Origin: Chromatocurvus halotolerans
GTDB lineage: Bacteria > Pseudomonadota > Gammaproteobacteria > Pseudomonadales > Halieaceae
Assembly: GCF_004340525.1 (NCBI RefSeq)
Contig: NZ_SLWX01000011.1
Span: 42,036 to 106,035 of the forward strand
Direction of reading: 5' to 3'
Length of the DNA stretch: 64,000 nucleotides
Shown here: positions 27,679-36,362 of the stretch, in pieces
How positions within the stretch are numbered: the first letter of the stretch is position 1
How the letters are laid out: each line of letters starts with the position of its first letter
Translations under genes and position numbers: made by a program
The notes under the pieces: generated by a model
The model's database searches: none
What the model was told of the DNA's origin: nothing
The model's input: the letters and a program-made list of their open reading frames with translations, nothing else

Positions 27679-28700
27679 GAGTCTGCCTTGCCGGCGAGCC
27701 GGATGTCGAGGTAGAACTGTTCGAGATCGGTATTGCCCACGCGCACAATCGCCTGGGGTGCCGTAACCTCGCTGTAGGCGGGCTCGGACGACAGCCGCTG
27801 CATGACGGCGGCGGCATCGCTGGACCGGCCGCGCAGGCGAATCACGTCACCGCGCACCGCCATATGCGCGGCATAGGCATCGTCATCGAGCAGGCGGGTC
27901 AGGCGCGCCAGCTCGACGTGGGGATTGGGATAGCTGGCGACAATGTCGCGCGCGGCCTGTATCTGCTGATTGGCCTGCGCCAGACTGGCGCGCAATTCGG
28001 CGGCGCTGGCGGCCTCGCGGCCGGTGGCCTCGGCCAGTGCCTCCAGTCGGCCCAGCTCCATCTGCTTGGCGCCGCCGGCAAGCCCCGCAATCAGCAGCAG
28101 CAGGCCGGCGGCAACACCGGCCTTGATGCCGGCCCGGATCAGCCGCGAGCGGTAGCGGGATTCCCGCTGTGCCTCGCCAAAGCCCTGCAGCACCACCATG
28201 CCCGCCTCGGTATAGCCCCAGACTTCCCTCGCCTGCGGGTCATGGATGTCGTGCTGTTTGCCGAGCCAGGCCATGATGGCGCTGCGCGAGGCAATGAGCA
28301 GATCCACCCGCAGCTGCGTCTCCGTGCGATCGCGCACGCGCCAGCCGGACGCGGTGTCGCCATGGCTGAAGGGGCTGTTGGCATTCACCTCCAGGGCAAT
28401 CACCGAGGCCAGCTCGCTCTCCGCCGCCAGCGGCAGCGTGAGCGTCTTGTTCAGCAGCAGGTCTTCCGGCAGGCAGATGGCGCGGCAGGGGTCGGCGGGC
28501 AGTGATACCTCGCCCTTTATTTCCCGGCCGGAGTGGTAGACTGCCTGCTGGCCATCGCGCTCGGTGAGAACAACTTCATCCAGACGCTGGCGCAGCGGTG
28601 AATCATTGCCCCAGAGCAGATCGCGCCAGGCCGCCAGCCAGTGCTGGCCAACCTGGCGGGTGTCGTAACCGAACAGCACCCATTGCTGGTCGCGGTTCAC
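27675..28700 (-). CDS. gspL: T2SS platform protein GspL
   Basis: 341-residue GspL. The GTG at 28700 overlaps the gspK stop (GTGA), a junction style repeated in this operon; longer upstream frames run inside gspK. The cytoplasmic actin-like domain, which binds the GspE ATPase, spans about 1-180 (LPEDLLLNKTLTLPLAAESELASVIALEVNANSPFS). One transmembrane helix follows (GIKAGVAAGLLLLIAGLAGGA), then a coiled coil and a small periplasmic domain. It resembles the PilN-like GspL of the Xps group. Confidence 0.83.
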   Translation of the reverse strand: MNRDQQWVLFGYDTRQVGQHWLAAWRDLLWGNDSPLRQRLDEVVLTERDGQQAVYHSGREIKGEVSLPADPCRAICLPEDLLLNKTLTLPLAAESELASVIALEVNANSPFSHGDTASGWRVRDRTETQLRVDLLIASRSAIMAWLGKQHDIHDPQAREVWGYTEAGMVVLQGFGEAQRESRYRSRLIRAGIKAGVAAGLLLLIAGLAGGAKQMELGRLEALAEATGREAASAAELRASLAQANQQIQAARDIVASYPNPHVELARLTRLLDDDAYAAHMAVRGDVIRLRGRSSDAAAVMQRLSSEPAYSEVTAPQAIVRVGNTDLEQFYLDIRLAGKADS

Positions 28701-29542
28701 GGTGCGTTGCCCACCACCCGGGCGATCTCGGTGCGCTCGGTGCGCCAGGGCAGGCGGGAATCCATGGCGGACTGGCTGGCAACCCAGCGCCGGCGCAGCC
28801 ATTGCCGACCGCCCACGTCAACGATGGCGTCGACGCGGAAGCGGGTGGCAGAGCGGGCAGCCTGGGGCGTGCGTGCGCCGGGGAGCGCCGAGGTTTCGAG
28901 ACTGCCGCTGTTCCAGCCTGATCCGGGTGCCAGGGCGCTGAGCTGCCGCAGCCTTTCCTGCGGCGCCGCGTTGGCCATGCCGCCGCCCTGCCCTGCGCTG
29001 ATGAAATGCCGCACGGCATCCAGTCGCGTTCGTGTCATGCCCTCTACCCGCAACACATCTTCCACCACGTCAAATCGTCCGCCACCGCGGTTTCCACCGC
29101 CCCGATTGGAGCGCCACTCTACCATATTGACCGCCAGCTGAACGGCCTCGTCGCGCGGCAGACCGGCCGCTTCGCTCCACAATTGCGCAAGCAGGGCCTG
29201 GGGCGCGCTGTTCACATCCACCAGTGCCTGGGCGGGCAGCGCCATCACGCGCACCTCGGCCTCGCCGAAGCGGTAACGGCCAAAGGGCAGGCCCTCCATG
29301 GCGCCGCCGTCGGCACCGGGAGATTCCTGCAGCTGCGCCATCAGAAGATGGATGGCGCCGTCTCCCGCCGCCTCTGCCTGCGCGCGGAACAGATGCAGCT
29401 GCGCCAGCTGAATATCCACCCGCGCCTGGGACACAATGCCAGCCACCAGCAGCGACATGCCGGCGATGAACCACACGACGATCGCCAGTGCCACGCCGCG
29501 CTGCCGCACAGGCGTCCGAATACCGGGCCGCCCGCTTCTCAC
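28697..29542 (-). CDS. gspK: T2SS minor pseudopilin GspK
   Basis: 281-residue minor pseudopilin at the pseudopilus tip. The GTG at 29542 overlaps the gspJ stop by 3 bases. A short basic leader ends in RQRG before VALAIVVWFIAGMSLLVAGIVSQARVDIQLAQ; GspK lacks the usual Glu+5, as here. The insert-rich alpha domain includes DVNSAPQALLAQLWSEAAG and the GGGRFDVVEDVLRVEGMTRTRLDAVRHF segment typical of GspK helix-hairpin-like folds. It should complex with GspI and GspJ. Confidence 0.85.
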   Translation of the reverse strand: MRSGRPGIRTPVRQRGVALAIVVWFIAGMSLLVAGIVSQARVDIQLAQLHLFRAQAEAAGDGAIHLLMAQLQESPGADGGAMEGLPFGRYRFGEAEVRVMALPAQALVDVNSAPQALLAQLWSEAAGLPRDEAVQLAVNMVEWRSNRGGGNRGGGRFDVVEDVLRVEGMTRTRLDAVRHFISAGQGGGMANAAPQERLRQLSALAPGSGWNSGSLETSALPGARTPQAARSATRFRVDAIVDVGGRQWLRRRWVASQSAMDSRLPWRTERTEIARVVGNAP

Positions 29543-30147
29543 CGCGCCACCTGCATCACCAGGTCGGGCCAGTAGCGGTCGGCGGCGCGGAGTCGCAGTC
29601 GCACCCAGCCGGGGGCGCCGGCGCCGTCCCAGTCGCTGCGCCACTCCTCGCCCGGCTCACGCCGGTAGGCCACGGTAAATTCCTGCAGGCCTGGGACTAA
29701 CGTGCGCGAGGGCGCATTATTCCAGTCGTCCAGCTCGCCGTAACGGTTCTGCTCCTGCCAGCGCAGCACCAGTTCGCCGCCCTCGTCGGCGACGCGCACC
29801 ACGTAGCTGCCGCCAAAACCTTCGCCGAACAGCACCACGGCTTTCCACATCAGCGCGTTGGGCCCGACCTCGAAGATGGTCTGTTCCCCCCTGCCGCCAC
29901 CGAGCGTAAGGCCACCGCTGTCGCTGCCGGTGACCGCGGAATTCAGGGTGTCGCGCAGGAAGCTGCTGACCGAGCGCATTTCATCCACCCGGCCAGTGAG
30001 TCGCTCTATCGCCACCTGAGTGTTGCCCAGCGTACGCAGGCCCGTCACGGTGGCGAGCATCACCAGGGTGAGAATGGTCAGCGCCACCATCACCTCCACC
30101 AGCGTGAAGCCCCGGAGGCGGCCTCGGGCTGCAGACAGGCCTCGCAT
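29539..30147 (-). CDS. gspJ: T2SS minor pseudopilin GspJ
   Basis: 202-residue pseudopilin with the prepilin peptidase site RLRG|FTLVEVMVALTILTLVMLATV near residue 13. The conserved Glu+5 is present. The periplasmic domain contains the GspJ-typical SVSSFLRDTLNSA segment and closing LVPGLQEFTVAYRREPGEEW. It overlaps gspI by one base and gspK by 4 bases. Confidence 0.88.
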   Translation of the reverse strand: MRGLSAARGRLRGFTLVEVMVALTILTLVMLATVTGLRTLGNTQVAIERLTGRVDEMRSVSSFLRDTLNSAVTGSDSGGLTLGGGRGEQTIFEVGPNALMWKAVVLFGEGFGGSYVVRVADEGGELVLRWQEQNRYGELDDWNNAPSRTLVPGLQEFTVAYRREPGEEWRSDWDGAGAPGWVRLRLRAADRYWPDLVMQVAR

Positions 30148-30542
30148 CAGCGCCGAACCTGATCCGGGGGCGCGCCTTCGACAATGGAATTGAGGGTGAC
30201 TTCCCGGGTGCGGCCACCGTCGGTCCAGCTCACGCCCACCTCGATTTCCTGCAGCAGGCCGGGCGGCAGACGCGAGTCCCTCGCCCGGGCCAGCGGACGG
30301 GCATCCACGCGCCAGACAAAGCCGCCGGCGGTCTCGCCGCGGCGCTGCTCGCCGTTGGCCGACACAATGGCGCTGTCGGCCAGCAGCGAACGGGCGAGCT
30401 CAACGGCATAGGCGTAGCGTTCGTCCACGCGGACATTGCGGGTGGCGCCGCTGGCGGCCTGATACAGGGCGCCGAGGGCCAGACCGAGAATGGCGATGGC
30501 GACCAGCATCTCCAGCAGGGAGAAGCCGCTAGCGCGTCTCAT
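30147..30542 (-). CDS. gspI: T2SS minor pseudopilin GspI
   Basis: 131-residue pseudopilin: RRASG|FSLLEMLVAIAILGLALGALYQAASGATRN gives a very short leader and Glu+5, followed by the GspI pattern AVELARSLLADSAIV and IEVGVSWTDGGRTREVTLNSIV. It overlaps gspH at its start by 14 bases and touches gspJ at its end. It initiates the GspI-J-K tip complex in this family. Confidence 0.88.
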   Translation of the reverse strand: MRRASGFSLLEMLVAIAILGLALGALYQAASGATRNVRVDERYAYAVELARSLLADSAIVSANGEQRRGETAGGFVWRVDARPLARARDSRLPPGLLQEIEVGVSWTDGGRTREVTLNSIVEGAPPDQVRR

Positions 30543-31038
30543 GCGTCACCCGCCCCACCAGCCAGTCGACGTCAATGCTCACGCGACCGCTGCCGGGGTT
30601 GTCGATATCCAGGCCACCGCCGCTGGAGCCGCCCTCGGGGTAGAAACGGATGACACCGGCGTCCTGCCGGTTCACCTCCGCGGCGCCGTGTACGGTGAGC
30701 GCCAGGTCTCCCGGCATTTCGCGCACGGTGCTGTTCAGGGTGAGCGTACGGCGGCGCGGGTCAATCACCACGTCCTGGGCGACACCCTGGGTTACCGCCT
30801 GCTGTCGGGCGGAGGACAGGAGCGTGATGGTGTCGCGCACCGCCTGCCGGGTCTGCATGCTGTCGTAGAAGCGCATTGACGCCGGCACCGCCACCGCCAG
30901 CACCAGGCCGGCGATCGCCATCACCACCATCAGCTCGACCAGCGAGAACCCGGCCTTGTGCGTTGGGCGGCCACCATCGGGCAAGGCGCCGCTGGCGTCG
31001 CGCCCAGCGCCACTACTGCCAGTTGCCGACGTCGGCAT
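30529..31038 (-). CDS. gspH: T2SS minor pseudopilin GspH
   Basis: 169-residue pseudopilin. The only sensible in-frame start near the signal is ATG 31038, which lies inside gspG (26-base overlap) and is preceded by GGGAGGGTGAGG. This gives an unusually long, about 29-residue leader before AG|FSLVELMVVMAIAGLVLAVAVP. The domain includes AVRDTITLLSSARQQAVTQG and VIDPRRRTLTLNSTVREMPGDL, as in GspH/FimT proteins. Translation is probably coupled to gspG. Confidence 0.85.
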   Translation of the reverse strand: MPTSATGSSGAGRDASGALPDGGRPTHKAGFSLVELMVVMAIAGLVLAVAVPASMRFYDSMQTRQAVRDTITLLSSARQQAVTQGVAQDVVIDPRRRTLTLNSTVREMPGDLALTVHGAAEVNRQDAGVIRFYPEGGSSGGGLDIDNPGSGRVSIDVDWLVGRVTHETR

Positions 31039-31471
31039 CCTCACCCTCCCCGCCGGGAGCGCCGTCCTGGCCGTAGGTGTAGATATCCACCTCGGCACGC
31101 TCGCCCGGGTACTTGTAGTGGTAGTCACGCTTCCACGGGTCCTGCGGCACATCGGACTTCAGGTAGGGACCGTTCCAGCCCGAGGCACTGCCGGGCTTGC
31201 GCACCAGCGCTTCCAGACCCTCATCGGTGGAGGGGTAGCGACCGACGTCCAGCTTGTACATCTCCAGCGACTGCTCCAGGTCACGGATCTGGATACGCGC
31301 CGTCTTGGTCTTGGCGCCGCCAAGCTGGTTCAGCACCTGCGGGCCCACCAGGCTCATGAGCAGGCCGAGAATGGCCAGAACGACCAATAGCTCCATCAGG
31401 GTGAAGCCGCGCTGGCGGCGCCGGCTGCCTTCGGGTCGTGACCAAATAGTGCGGGAGTGTCGTGCTTGCAT
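31013..31471 (-). CDS. gspG: T2SS major pseudopilin GspG
   Basis: 152-residue major pseudopilin: RRRQRG|FTLMELLVVLAILGLLMSLVGPQVLNQLGGAK, then the highly conserved GspG core IQIRDLEQSLEMYKLDVGRYPSTDEGLEALV and GPYLKSDVPQDPWKRDYHYKYPGERAEVDIYTYGQDG with the calcium-binding loop near the C-terminus. The leader of about 22 residues is longer than average. It is separated from gspF by 64 bases, the largest gap inside the operon, which could allow extra expression of the major subunit. Confidence 0.93.
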   Translation of the reverse strand: MQARHSRTIWSRPEGSRRRQRGFTLMELLVVLAILGLLMSLVGPQVLNQLGGAKTKTARIQIRDLEQSLEMYKLDVGRYPSTDEGLEALVRKPGSASGWNGPYLKSDVPQDPWKRDYHYKYPGERAEVDIYTYGQDGAPGGEGEDADVGNWQ

Positions 31472-31535
31472 GCGTGAATCCTTGGTTGTTGTCTCGTGCA
31501 GCGGCCCGGTGGTGGCGCTGCGTTATGGGGTCAGC

Positions 31536-32738
31536 CTACATGGCGAGGTCATTCACCGACAGGATGCCCATCAGAATGGAAATGATGATGATCGCGATCA
31601 CGAAGCCCATGAACAGAATCAGCACTGGCTCGAGCAGCGTGAGGCTGCGCTTGACGCCGGACTGAACGTGGTCGTCGAACACCCGCGCCAGCTCCAGCAT
31701 CATGGTATCGAGACTGCCGGATTCCTCGCCAACCCGGGTCATCTGTATCACCATGGGCGTGAACAGCTTCGTTTCGTCCAGCGCGATGGACATGCGCTTG
31801 CCAGCCTTCACCGCCGGCGGCAGCACCTGCAGGGCCTGTTTCACCGTGCAATTGTCCACGGTATCAATGGCGATGGAAATCGCCTGTAACAGAGACACCC
31901 CGTTGCTCAGCAACGTTCCCACGGTGCGCGCGAATTTCGCCACTTCGAATTCGAACACGATATTGCCCATGATCGGGAGTGTCAGCATGCGCTGATGGAT
32001 GGCGCGGGTGCCGGCCTCTGTTCGGGCCCAGCGCCGGATGCCAATGCCCGCGCCAATGATCAGCACCAGAAGCAGCACGCCCCAGCGCTGCACGATGTCG
32101 GCGCCGGCGATCACCATGCGGGTCAGCGGCGGCAGGGCGTCGCCCATGTCGTCGAACAGGGTCTCGAACTGAGGCACCACAAAGCCAAGCATCACCACAA
32201 TGGACAGCACCGCCACCACCAGCAGAATCGCCGGATAGATGAGCGCCGACACAACGCTGTCGCGGTTGGCCTTGGCGCTCTCGAGATAGGCCACGAGCCG
32301 ATCGAGCACCGAACCGAGCTGACCGCTGGCCTCGCCCGAGCGCACCATGTTGATATAGAAGTTGCCGAACAGATCGGCGTGCGGCGCAAGGCCGGTGCTC
32401 AGAGGCTTGCCGCCCTTCACCGCCTTCAGCAGGTCCTGCAGCAGCGCCTGCATGGCCGGCACCGAGGCCATGTCGATGAGTACCTTGAGCGCACGATCCA
32501 GCGGCAGGCCGGCGCGCAGCAGCACCGCGAGTTCCGAGGTCATGGACAGGATATCCTGGCGTCCCGGCGGCTTGCCCTGGCGCTTGCTGACCACAGCGCC
32601 ACTGCCCGCCTCCAGCTTGAGCAGCGTGAGACCCTGGGCGCGCAGCTGGCGCTGGGCCATTTCCAGCGCATCGGCCTCGATGGTGCCGTCCAGGCTCTTG
32701 CCGTCGCGACCGAGGGCCCGATAGTAGAACTGCGCCAT
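31536..32738 (-). CDS. gspF: T2SS inner-membrane platform protein GspF
   Basis: 400-residue polytopic protein of the GspF/PilC family with two repeated cytoplasmic helical domains and three transmembrane segments. Signatures are MAQFYYRALGRDGKSLDGTIEAD at the start, LAVLLRAGLPLDRALKVLI, VRSGEASGQLGSVLDRLVAYLE, FARTVGTLLSNGVSLLQAI and VGEESGSLDTMMLELARVFDD. Start lies 11 bases after the gspE stop. Confidence 0.93.
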   Translation of the reverse strand: MAQFYYRALGRDGKSLDGTIEADALEMAQRQLRAQGLTLLKLEAGSGAVVSKRQGKPPGRQDILSMTSELAVLLRAGLPLDRALKVLIDMASVPAMQALLQDLLKAVKGGKPLSTGLAPHADLFGNFYINMVRSGEASGQLGSVLDRLVAYLESAKANRDSVVSALIYPAILLVVAVLSIVVMLGFVVPQFETLFDDMGDALPPLTRMVIAGADIVQRWGVLLLVLIIGAGIGIRRWARTEAGTRAIHQRMLTLPIMGNIVFEFEVAKFARTVGTLLSNGVSLLQAISIAIDTVDNCTVKQALQVLPPAVKAGKRMSIALDETKLFTPMVIQMTRVGEESGSLDTMMLELARVFDDHVQSGVKRSLTLLEPVLILFMGFVIAIIIISILMGILSVNDLAM

Positions 32739-32749
32739 GCGGGGCTACC

Positions 32750-34489
32750 TCAGGCCAGGGCCGACTGCGCGGCAGCCGCCATAACCGGCTCCATGGCCTC
32801 GTCGCCGCTCTGATCCTGGGTGACCCGCATCACCTCCTCCAGCGAGGTTTCCCCCAGCACCACCTTGCGCAGGCCGTCTTCATACAGGGTAATCATGCCC
32901 TGCCGCCGCGCCGCGGTGTGCAGCTGGGTGGCGTCGGCGCCACCCATGATCACGTCGTGCATGTCGCTGTCGAGCATGAACAGTTCATGGATGGCGGTAC
33001 GGCCGATGTAGCCGGTCTGCAGGCAGTGGTCGCAGCCCTTCGCCTGGTACACGCTGCGCTGCCCCGCCGGCAGGAAGCGCTTCAGGCCGTAGCGGGCGAT
33101 GGCCGTGTCGCCAAGCTCCACCGATTCCTTGCAGCTGCTGCACAGCGTGCGCACCAGGCGCTGGGCGAGCACGCCGTTCACCGAGGAAGTGATCAGGTAG
33201 CGCTCAACGCCCATGTCCTCGAGCCGGGTAATGGCGCCGGCGGCGGTGTTGGTGTGCAGGGTGGACAACACCAGGTGGCCGGTGAGCGCCGACTGCACGC
33301 CGATCTGCGCCGTCTCGGTGTCGCGCATCTCGCCGATCATGATGATGTCCGGGTCCTGGCGCAGGATGGAACGCAGCGCACGGGCGAAGGTGAGCTCGAT
33401 CTGCGCCTGCACCTGGATCTGGTTGATGCCGTTCAGCTGGTACTCCACCGGGTCTTCCACGGTGATGATCTTCAGGCGCTGGGAATCGATGGACGCCAGC
33501 GAGGCGTAGAGCGTGGTGGTCTTGCCCGAGCCCGTGGGGCCGGTCACCAGCAACACACCGTGGGGCCGGGTGAGCAGGCTCTGGTAGCGCTCCAGGGTAT
33601 CGGCGGAGAAGCCCATGTCCGACAGGCTGAGGCGGATGCTCTCGCGGTCCAGCACGCGCATGACAATGCTCTCGCCGTGCACGGTGGGAATGGTCGATAC
33701 ACGCAGGTCAAGCTCGTGGCCCTTTACCCGGGTCATGATGCGCCCGTCCTGGGGCAGACGGCGCTCGGCGATGTTCATGTGCGACAGCAGCTTGATGCGC
33801 GAGGCGATGGCCGGCGCCAGCGAGGGGGGCGGCGGGTCTGCATACTCCTGGAGCACGCCGTCGACCCGGTAGCGCAGGTGCAGCCCGTCCTCGAAGGGCT
33901 CGACGTGAATGTCCGAGGCACCCATGTCCAGCGCACGGTGGATCACCTGGTTCACCAGGCGGATGACCGGAGCCTCGCTGGCCAGGTCGCGCAGGTGCTC
34001 GATGAACTCGTCATCGCTCTGGCCGGCAAACTGGTCCGCAATGTCCTCGCGCTCCTCATCGTCTTCCTGGCCGCGCAGGTAGCGCTCCAGGGCGCGGGCG
34101 ATGTCGGTTTCCAGGCCCAGGGCGATATCCACCGGCCTGTCCAGCGCCATGGCCAGCGCGCGGGCGGCGAACCGGTCCTGGGGCACCGCCGCGGCAAAGC
34201 GCACGCCACCCTCTGTCACCGCCACCGGCACCACGGCATTGCTGGCGAGGAAGTCCGCGGCCACGGCATCGAGGTGCAGGGGCTCCTCGGGATAATCGGC
34301 GGCCGTCAGCAGCGGAATGTCCAGCTGCTCACTCAGGGCCTGGGCAAAATCCAGCTCCGACACCAGGCCGAGCTTCACCAGCACGCGGCCGAAAAGATCG
34401 CCCATTTCGGCCTGCGCCAGCAGCGCCCGTTCGACGTCGCGCTCGGAAAGCTTGCCCTGTGCAATCAGCCATTCGCCGATTTTCTTCAT
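32750..34489 (-). CDS. gspE: T2SS assembly ATPase GspE
   Basis: 579-residue hexameric ATPase powering pseudopilus assembly. An N1E-like domain occupies about 1-150, followed by the PAS-like N2E and C-terminal RecA domain. GPTGSGKTTTLYASL is Walker A; ITVEDPVEYQLNGINQIQVQ is the Asp box; LRQDPDIIMIGEMRDTETAQIGVQSALTGHLVLSTLHTN covers Walker B and the His box. A zinc-binding tetra-cysteine domain (CSSC ... CDHC) lies at about 460-490. It is the first gene of the operon, so the T2SS promoter is expected in the 129 bases between this start and the acyl-CoA ligase stop at 34619. Confidence 0.94.
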   Translation of the reverse strand: MKKIGEWLIAQGKLSERDVERALLAQAEMGDLFGRVLVKLGLVSELDFAQALSEQLDIPLLTAADYPEEPLHLDAVAADFLASNAVVPVAVTEGGVRFAAAVPQDRFAARALAMALDRPVDIALGLETDIARALERYLRGQEDDEEREDIADQFAGQSDDEFIEHLRDLASEAPVIRLVNQVIHRALDMGASDIHVEPFEDGLHLRYRVDGVLQEYADPPPPSLAPAIASRIKLLSHMNIAERRLPQDGRIMTRVKGHELDLRVSTIPTVHGESIVMRVLDRESIRLSLSDMGFSADTLERYQSLLTRPHGVLLVTGPTGSGKTTTLYASLASIDSQRLKIITVEDPVEYQLNGINQIQVQAQIELTFARALRSILRQDPDIIMIGEMRDTETAQIGVQSALTGHLVLSTLHTNTAAGAITRLEDMGVERYLITSSVNGVLAQRLVRTLCSSCKESVELGDTAIARYGLKRFLPAGQRSVYQAKGCDHCLQTGYIGRTAIHELFMLDSDMHDVIMGGADATQLHTAARRQGMITLYEDGLRKVVLGETSLEEVMRVTQDQSGDEAMEPVMAAAAQSALA

Positions 34490-34618
34490 GCCGGTGCCCG
34501 TGAATTGCCTGTGTCAGCCTTCGCTGCCGGTATCGCCACTGCTGTCGATCGTGACGGCACGTATGGCGGCCCCTTTACTGTAGACGTGCGGGCCGCCGAA
34601 TGATTCATTCTACGCGCT

Positions 34619-36247
34619 TCACTCCTCGAAGGCGTAATCCCTGAAATGGTCGCGCAGGTCCACCTTCTGGATCTTGCCGGTGGCGCCATGGGGCAGTTCG
34701 TCGATGAACTCCACCGCATCCGGCGTCCACCACTTGGCGATCTTGCCGTCAAACCAGGCCAGCATCTCCTCCGGGGTCAGGTCGGCGCCGTCCTGCGCCT
34801 TCACCACCACCAGCAGCGGTCGCTCGGACCACTTGGGGTGGTAGCGGCCGATCACCGCCGCCTCGGCGACCTTCGGGTGATCGGTGGCCACGTTCTCGAT
34901 CTCGATGGAGGAAATCCACTCGCCGCCGGACTTGATCACGTCCTTGGTGCGATCGGTAATCGCCATGTAGCCCTTGGGGTCGATAGTGGCAACGTCACCG
35001 GTCTCGAACCAGCCGTCGTCGGTGTGGGCGTCGGTGCGGTCGAGTTTGAAGTAACCCGAGCAGATCCACGGCCCGCGCACCATCAGCGAGCCATAGGCCT
35101 CGCCGTCCCAGGGCAACGCCTTGCCATCGTCGTCGATGATCTTCATTTCCACCCCGAAGATGGGCTTGCCCGCCTTCTGCCGCAGCTTCGCGAACGACTC
35201 CGGCGAATGCTTCTCGCGCTCGTGATAGCTGGCGTTGGCGCTGCCCAACGGGCTCATCTCGGTCATGCCCCAGCCGACGCGGGTCTCCACGCCGTGCTTG
35301 TCGAACGCCTCCATGATGGACAGCGGACAGGCCGCGCCGCCGACAATGATCTGCTTGAGCGAATCGACGCTCTTGCCGGACTGCTTCAGGTAGTTGAGCA
35401 GGTTCAGCCACACCGTGGGCACGCCCGCGGAGCGTGTGACCTTTTCCTCGTTGATCAGAGTTGCCAGCGTCTCGCCATCGCCCATTCGGTTGCCCGGGAA
35501 GACGATTTTCGCGCCGACCATGGGCGCGCCGTAGGGCGTGCCCCAGGCATTGACGTGGAACATGGGCACGATGGGCAGCACCGAGTCGTGGTGGGCAAGC
35601 CCCAGTGCATCCGGCATCAGCGTGGCGTAGGCGTGCAGCAGGGTGGAGCGGTGCGAGTAGAGCACGCCCTTGGGGTTGCCGGTGGTGCCGGAGGTGTAGC
35701 ACAGCGCGCAGGCCTGGTTCTCGTCGATTTCCGGCCAGTCGAAGTCGTCGGAATGGCTGTGCACCAGGCGCTCGTAGCATAGCACGTTGTGCAGCTTCGT
35801 CTCGGGCATGTGTTCCTCGCTGGTCATGACCACCCAGTGCTCAATGCCGGGACACTTGTCGGCAATCGCCTCCACCAGCGGCATGAAGTCGGGATCGACG
35901 AAGAGCACCTTGTCCTCGGCGTGATTGATGATGTAGACAATCTGCTCCGGAAACAGCCGCGGATTGATGGTGTGGCAGACAAAGCCGCTGCAGGCCGAGG
36001 CGTAATACACCTCGAAGTGGCGATAGTCGTTCCAGGCCAACGTCGCCACGCTGTTGCCGGATTCCAGCGGCCAGGCGGCGAGGGCGTTGGCCAGCTGACG
36101 GGTGCGGCGGAAGGCGTCCCGGTAGGTATAGCGGTGGCGCGGGTTGTCGCGGGTGACCGAGACGATCTCGCTGTCACCGTGCACGCTGTCGGCGTGCTTC
36201 ATGATTGACGTGATCGTCAGGGGAAAATCCATCATCAGGCCGTTCAT
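34619..36247 (-). CDS. Fatty acyl-CoA ligase (AMP-binding family)
   Basis: 542-residue ANL-superfamily ligase. CYTSGTTGNPKGVLYSHRS is the P-loop (A3), GWGMTEMSPLGS the A5 motif, YGSLMVRGPWICSGYF and DGWFETGDVATIDPKGYMAITDRTKDVIKSGGEWISSIEIENV the A7-A8 hinge, and GATGKIQKVDLRDHF carries the catalytic Lys. The N-terminus MNGLMMDFPLTITSIMKHAD is that of medium/long-chain AlkK-like ligases. It activates fatty acids as acyl-AMP and then acyl-CoA for beta-oxidation. It is followed downstream by the T2SS operon and preceded by a 115-base gap. Confidence 0.88.
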   Translation of the reverse strand: MNGLMMDFPLTITSIMKHADSVHGDSEIVSVTRDNPRHRYTYRDAFRRTRQLANALAAWPLESGNSVATLAWNDYRHFEVYYASACSGFVCHTINPRLFPEQIVYIINHAEDKVLFVDPDFMPLVEAIADKCPGIEHWVVMTSEEHMPETKLHNVLCYERLVHSHSDDFDWPEIDENQACALCYTSGTTGNPKGVLYSHRSTLLHAYATLMPDALGLAHHDSVLPIVPMFHVNAWGTPYGAPMVGAKIVFPGNRMGDGETLATLINEEKVTRSAGVPTVWLNLLNYLKQSGKSVDSLKQIIVGGAACPLSIMEAFDKHGVETRVGWGMTEMSPLGSANASYHEREKHSPESFAKLRQKAGKPIFGVEMKIIDDDGKALPWDGEAYGSLMVRGPWICSGYFKLDRTDAHTDDGWFETGDVATIDPKGYMAITDRTKDVIKSGGEWISSIEIENVATDHPKVAEAAVIGRYHPKWSERPLLVVVKAQDGADLTPEEMLAWFDGKIAKWWTPDAVEFIDELPHGATGKIQKVDLRDHFRDYAFEE

Positions 36248-36362
36248 GTGTCGCTCCTTTTAGAGGTATTCGCAGAGGTCTTCGCGTTATTCCGTTTACG
36301 TTGCCTTGTGGACTTCGGTTTGTCGGTGCTTACCGGTGCGGAGACAGGCCCCGGATTCTGCA

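Noticed and set aside
32918..34603. 561-codon plus-strand open frame antisense to gspE
   Set aside because: His/Gln/Val-rich shadow with no motif; gspE on the other strand has all ATPase motifs.
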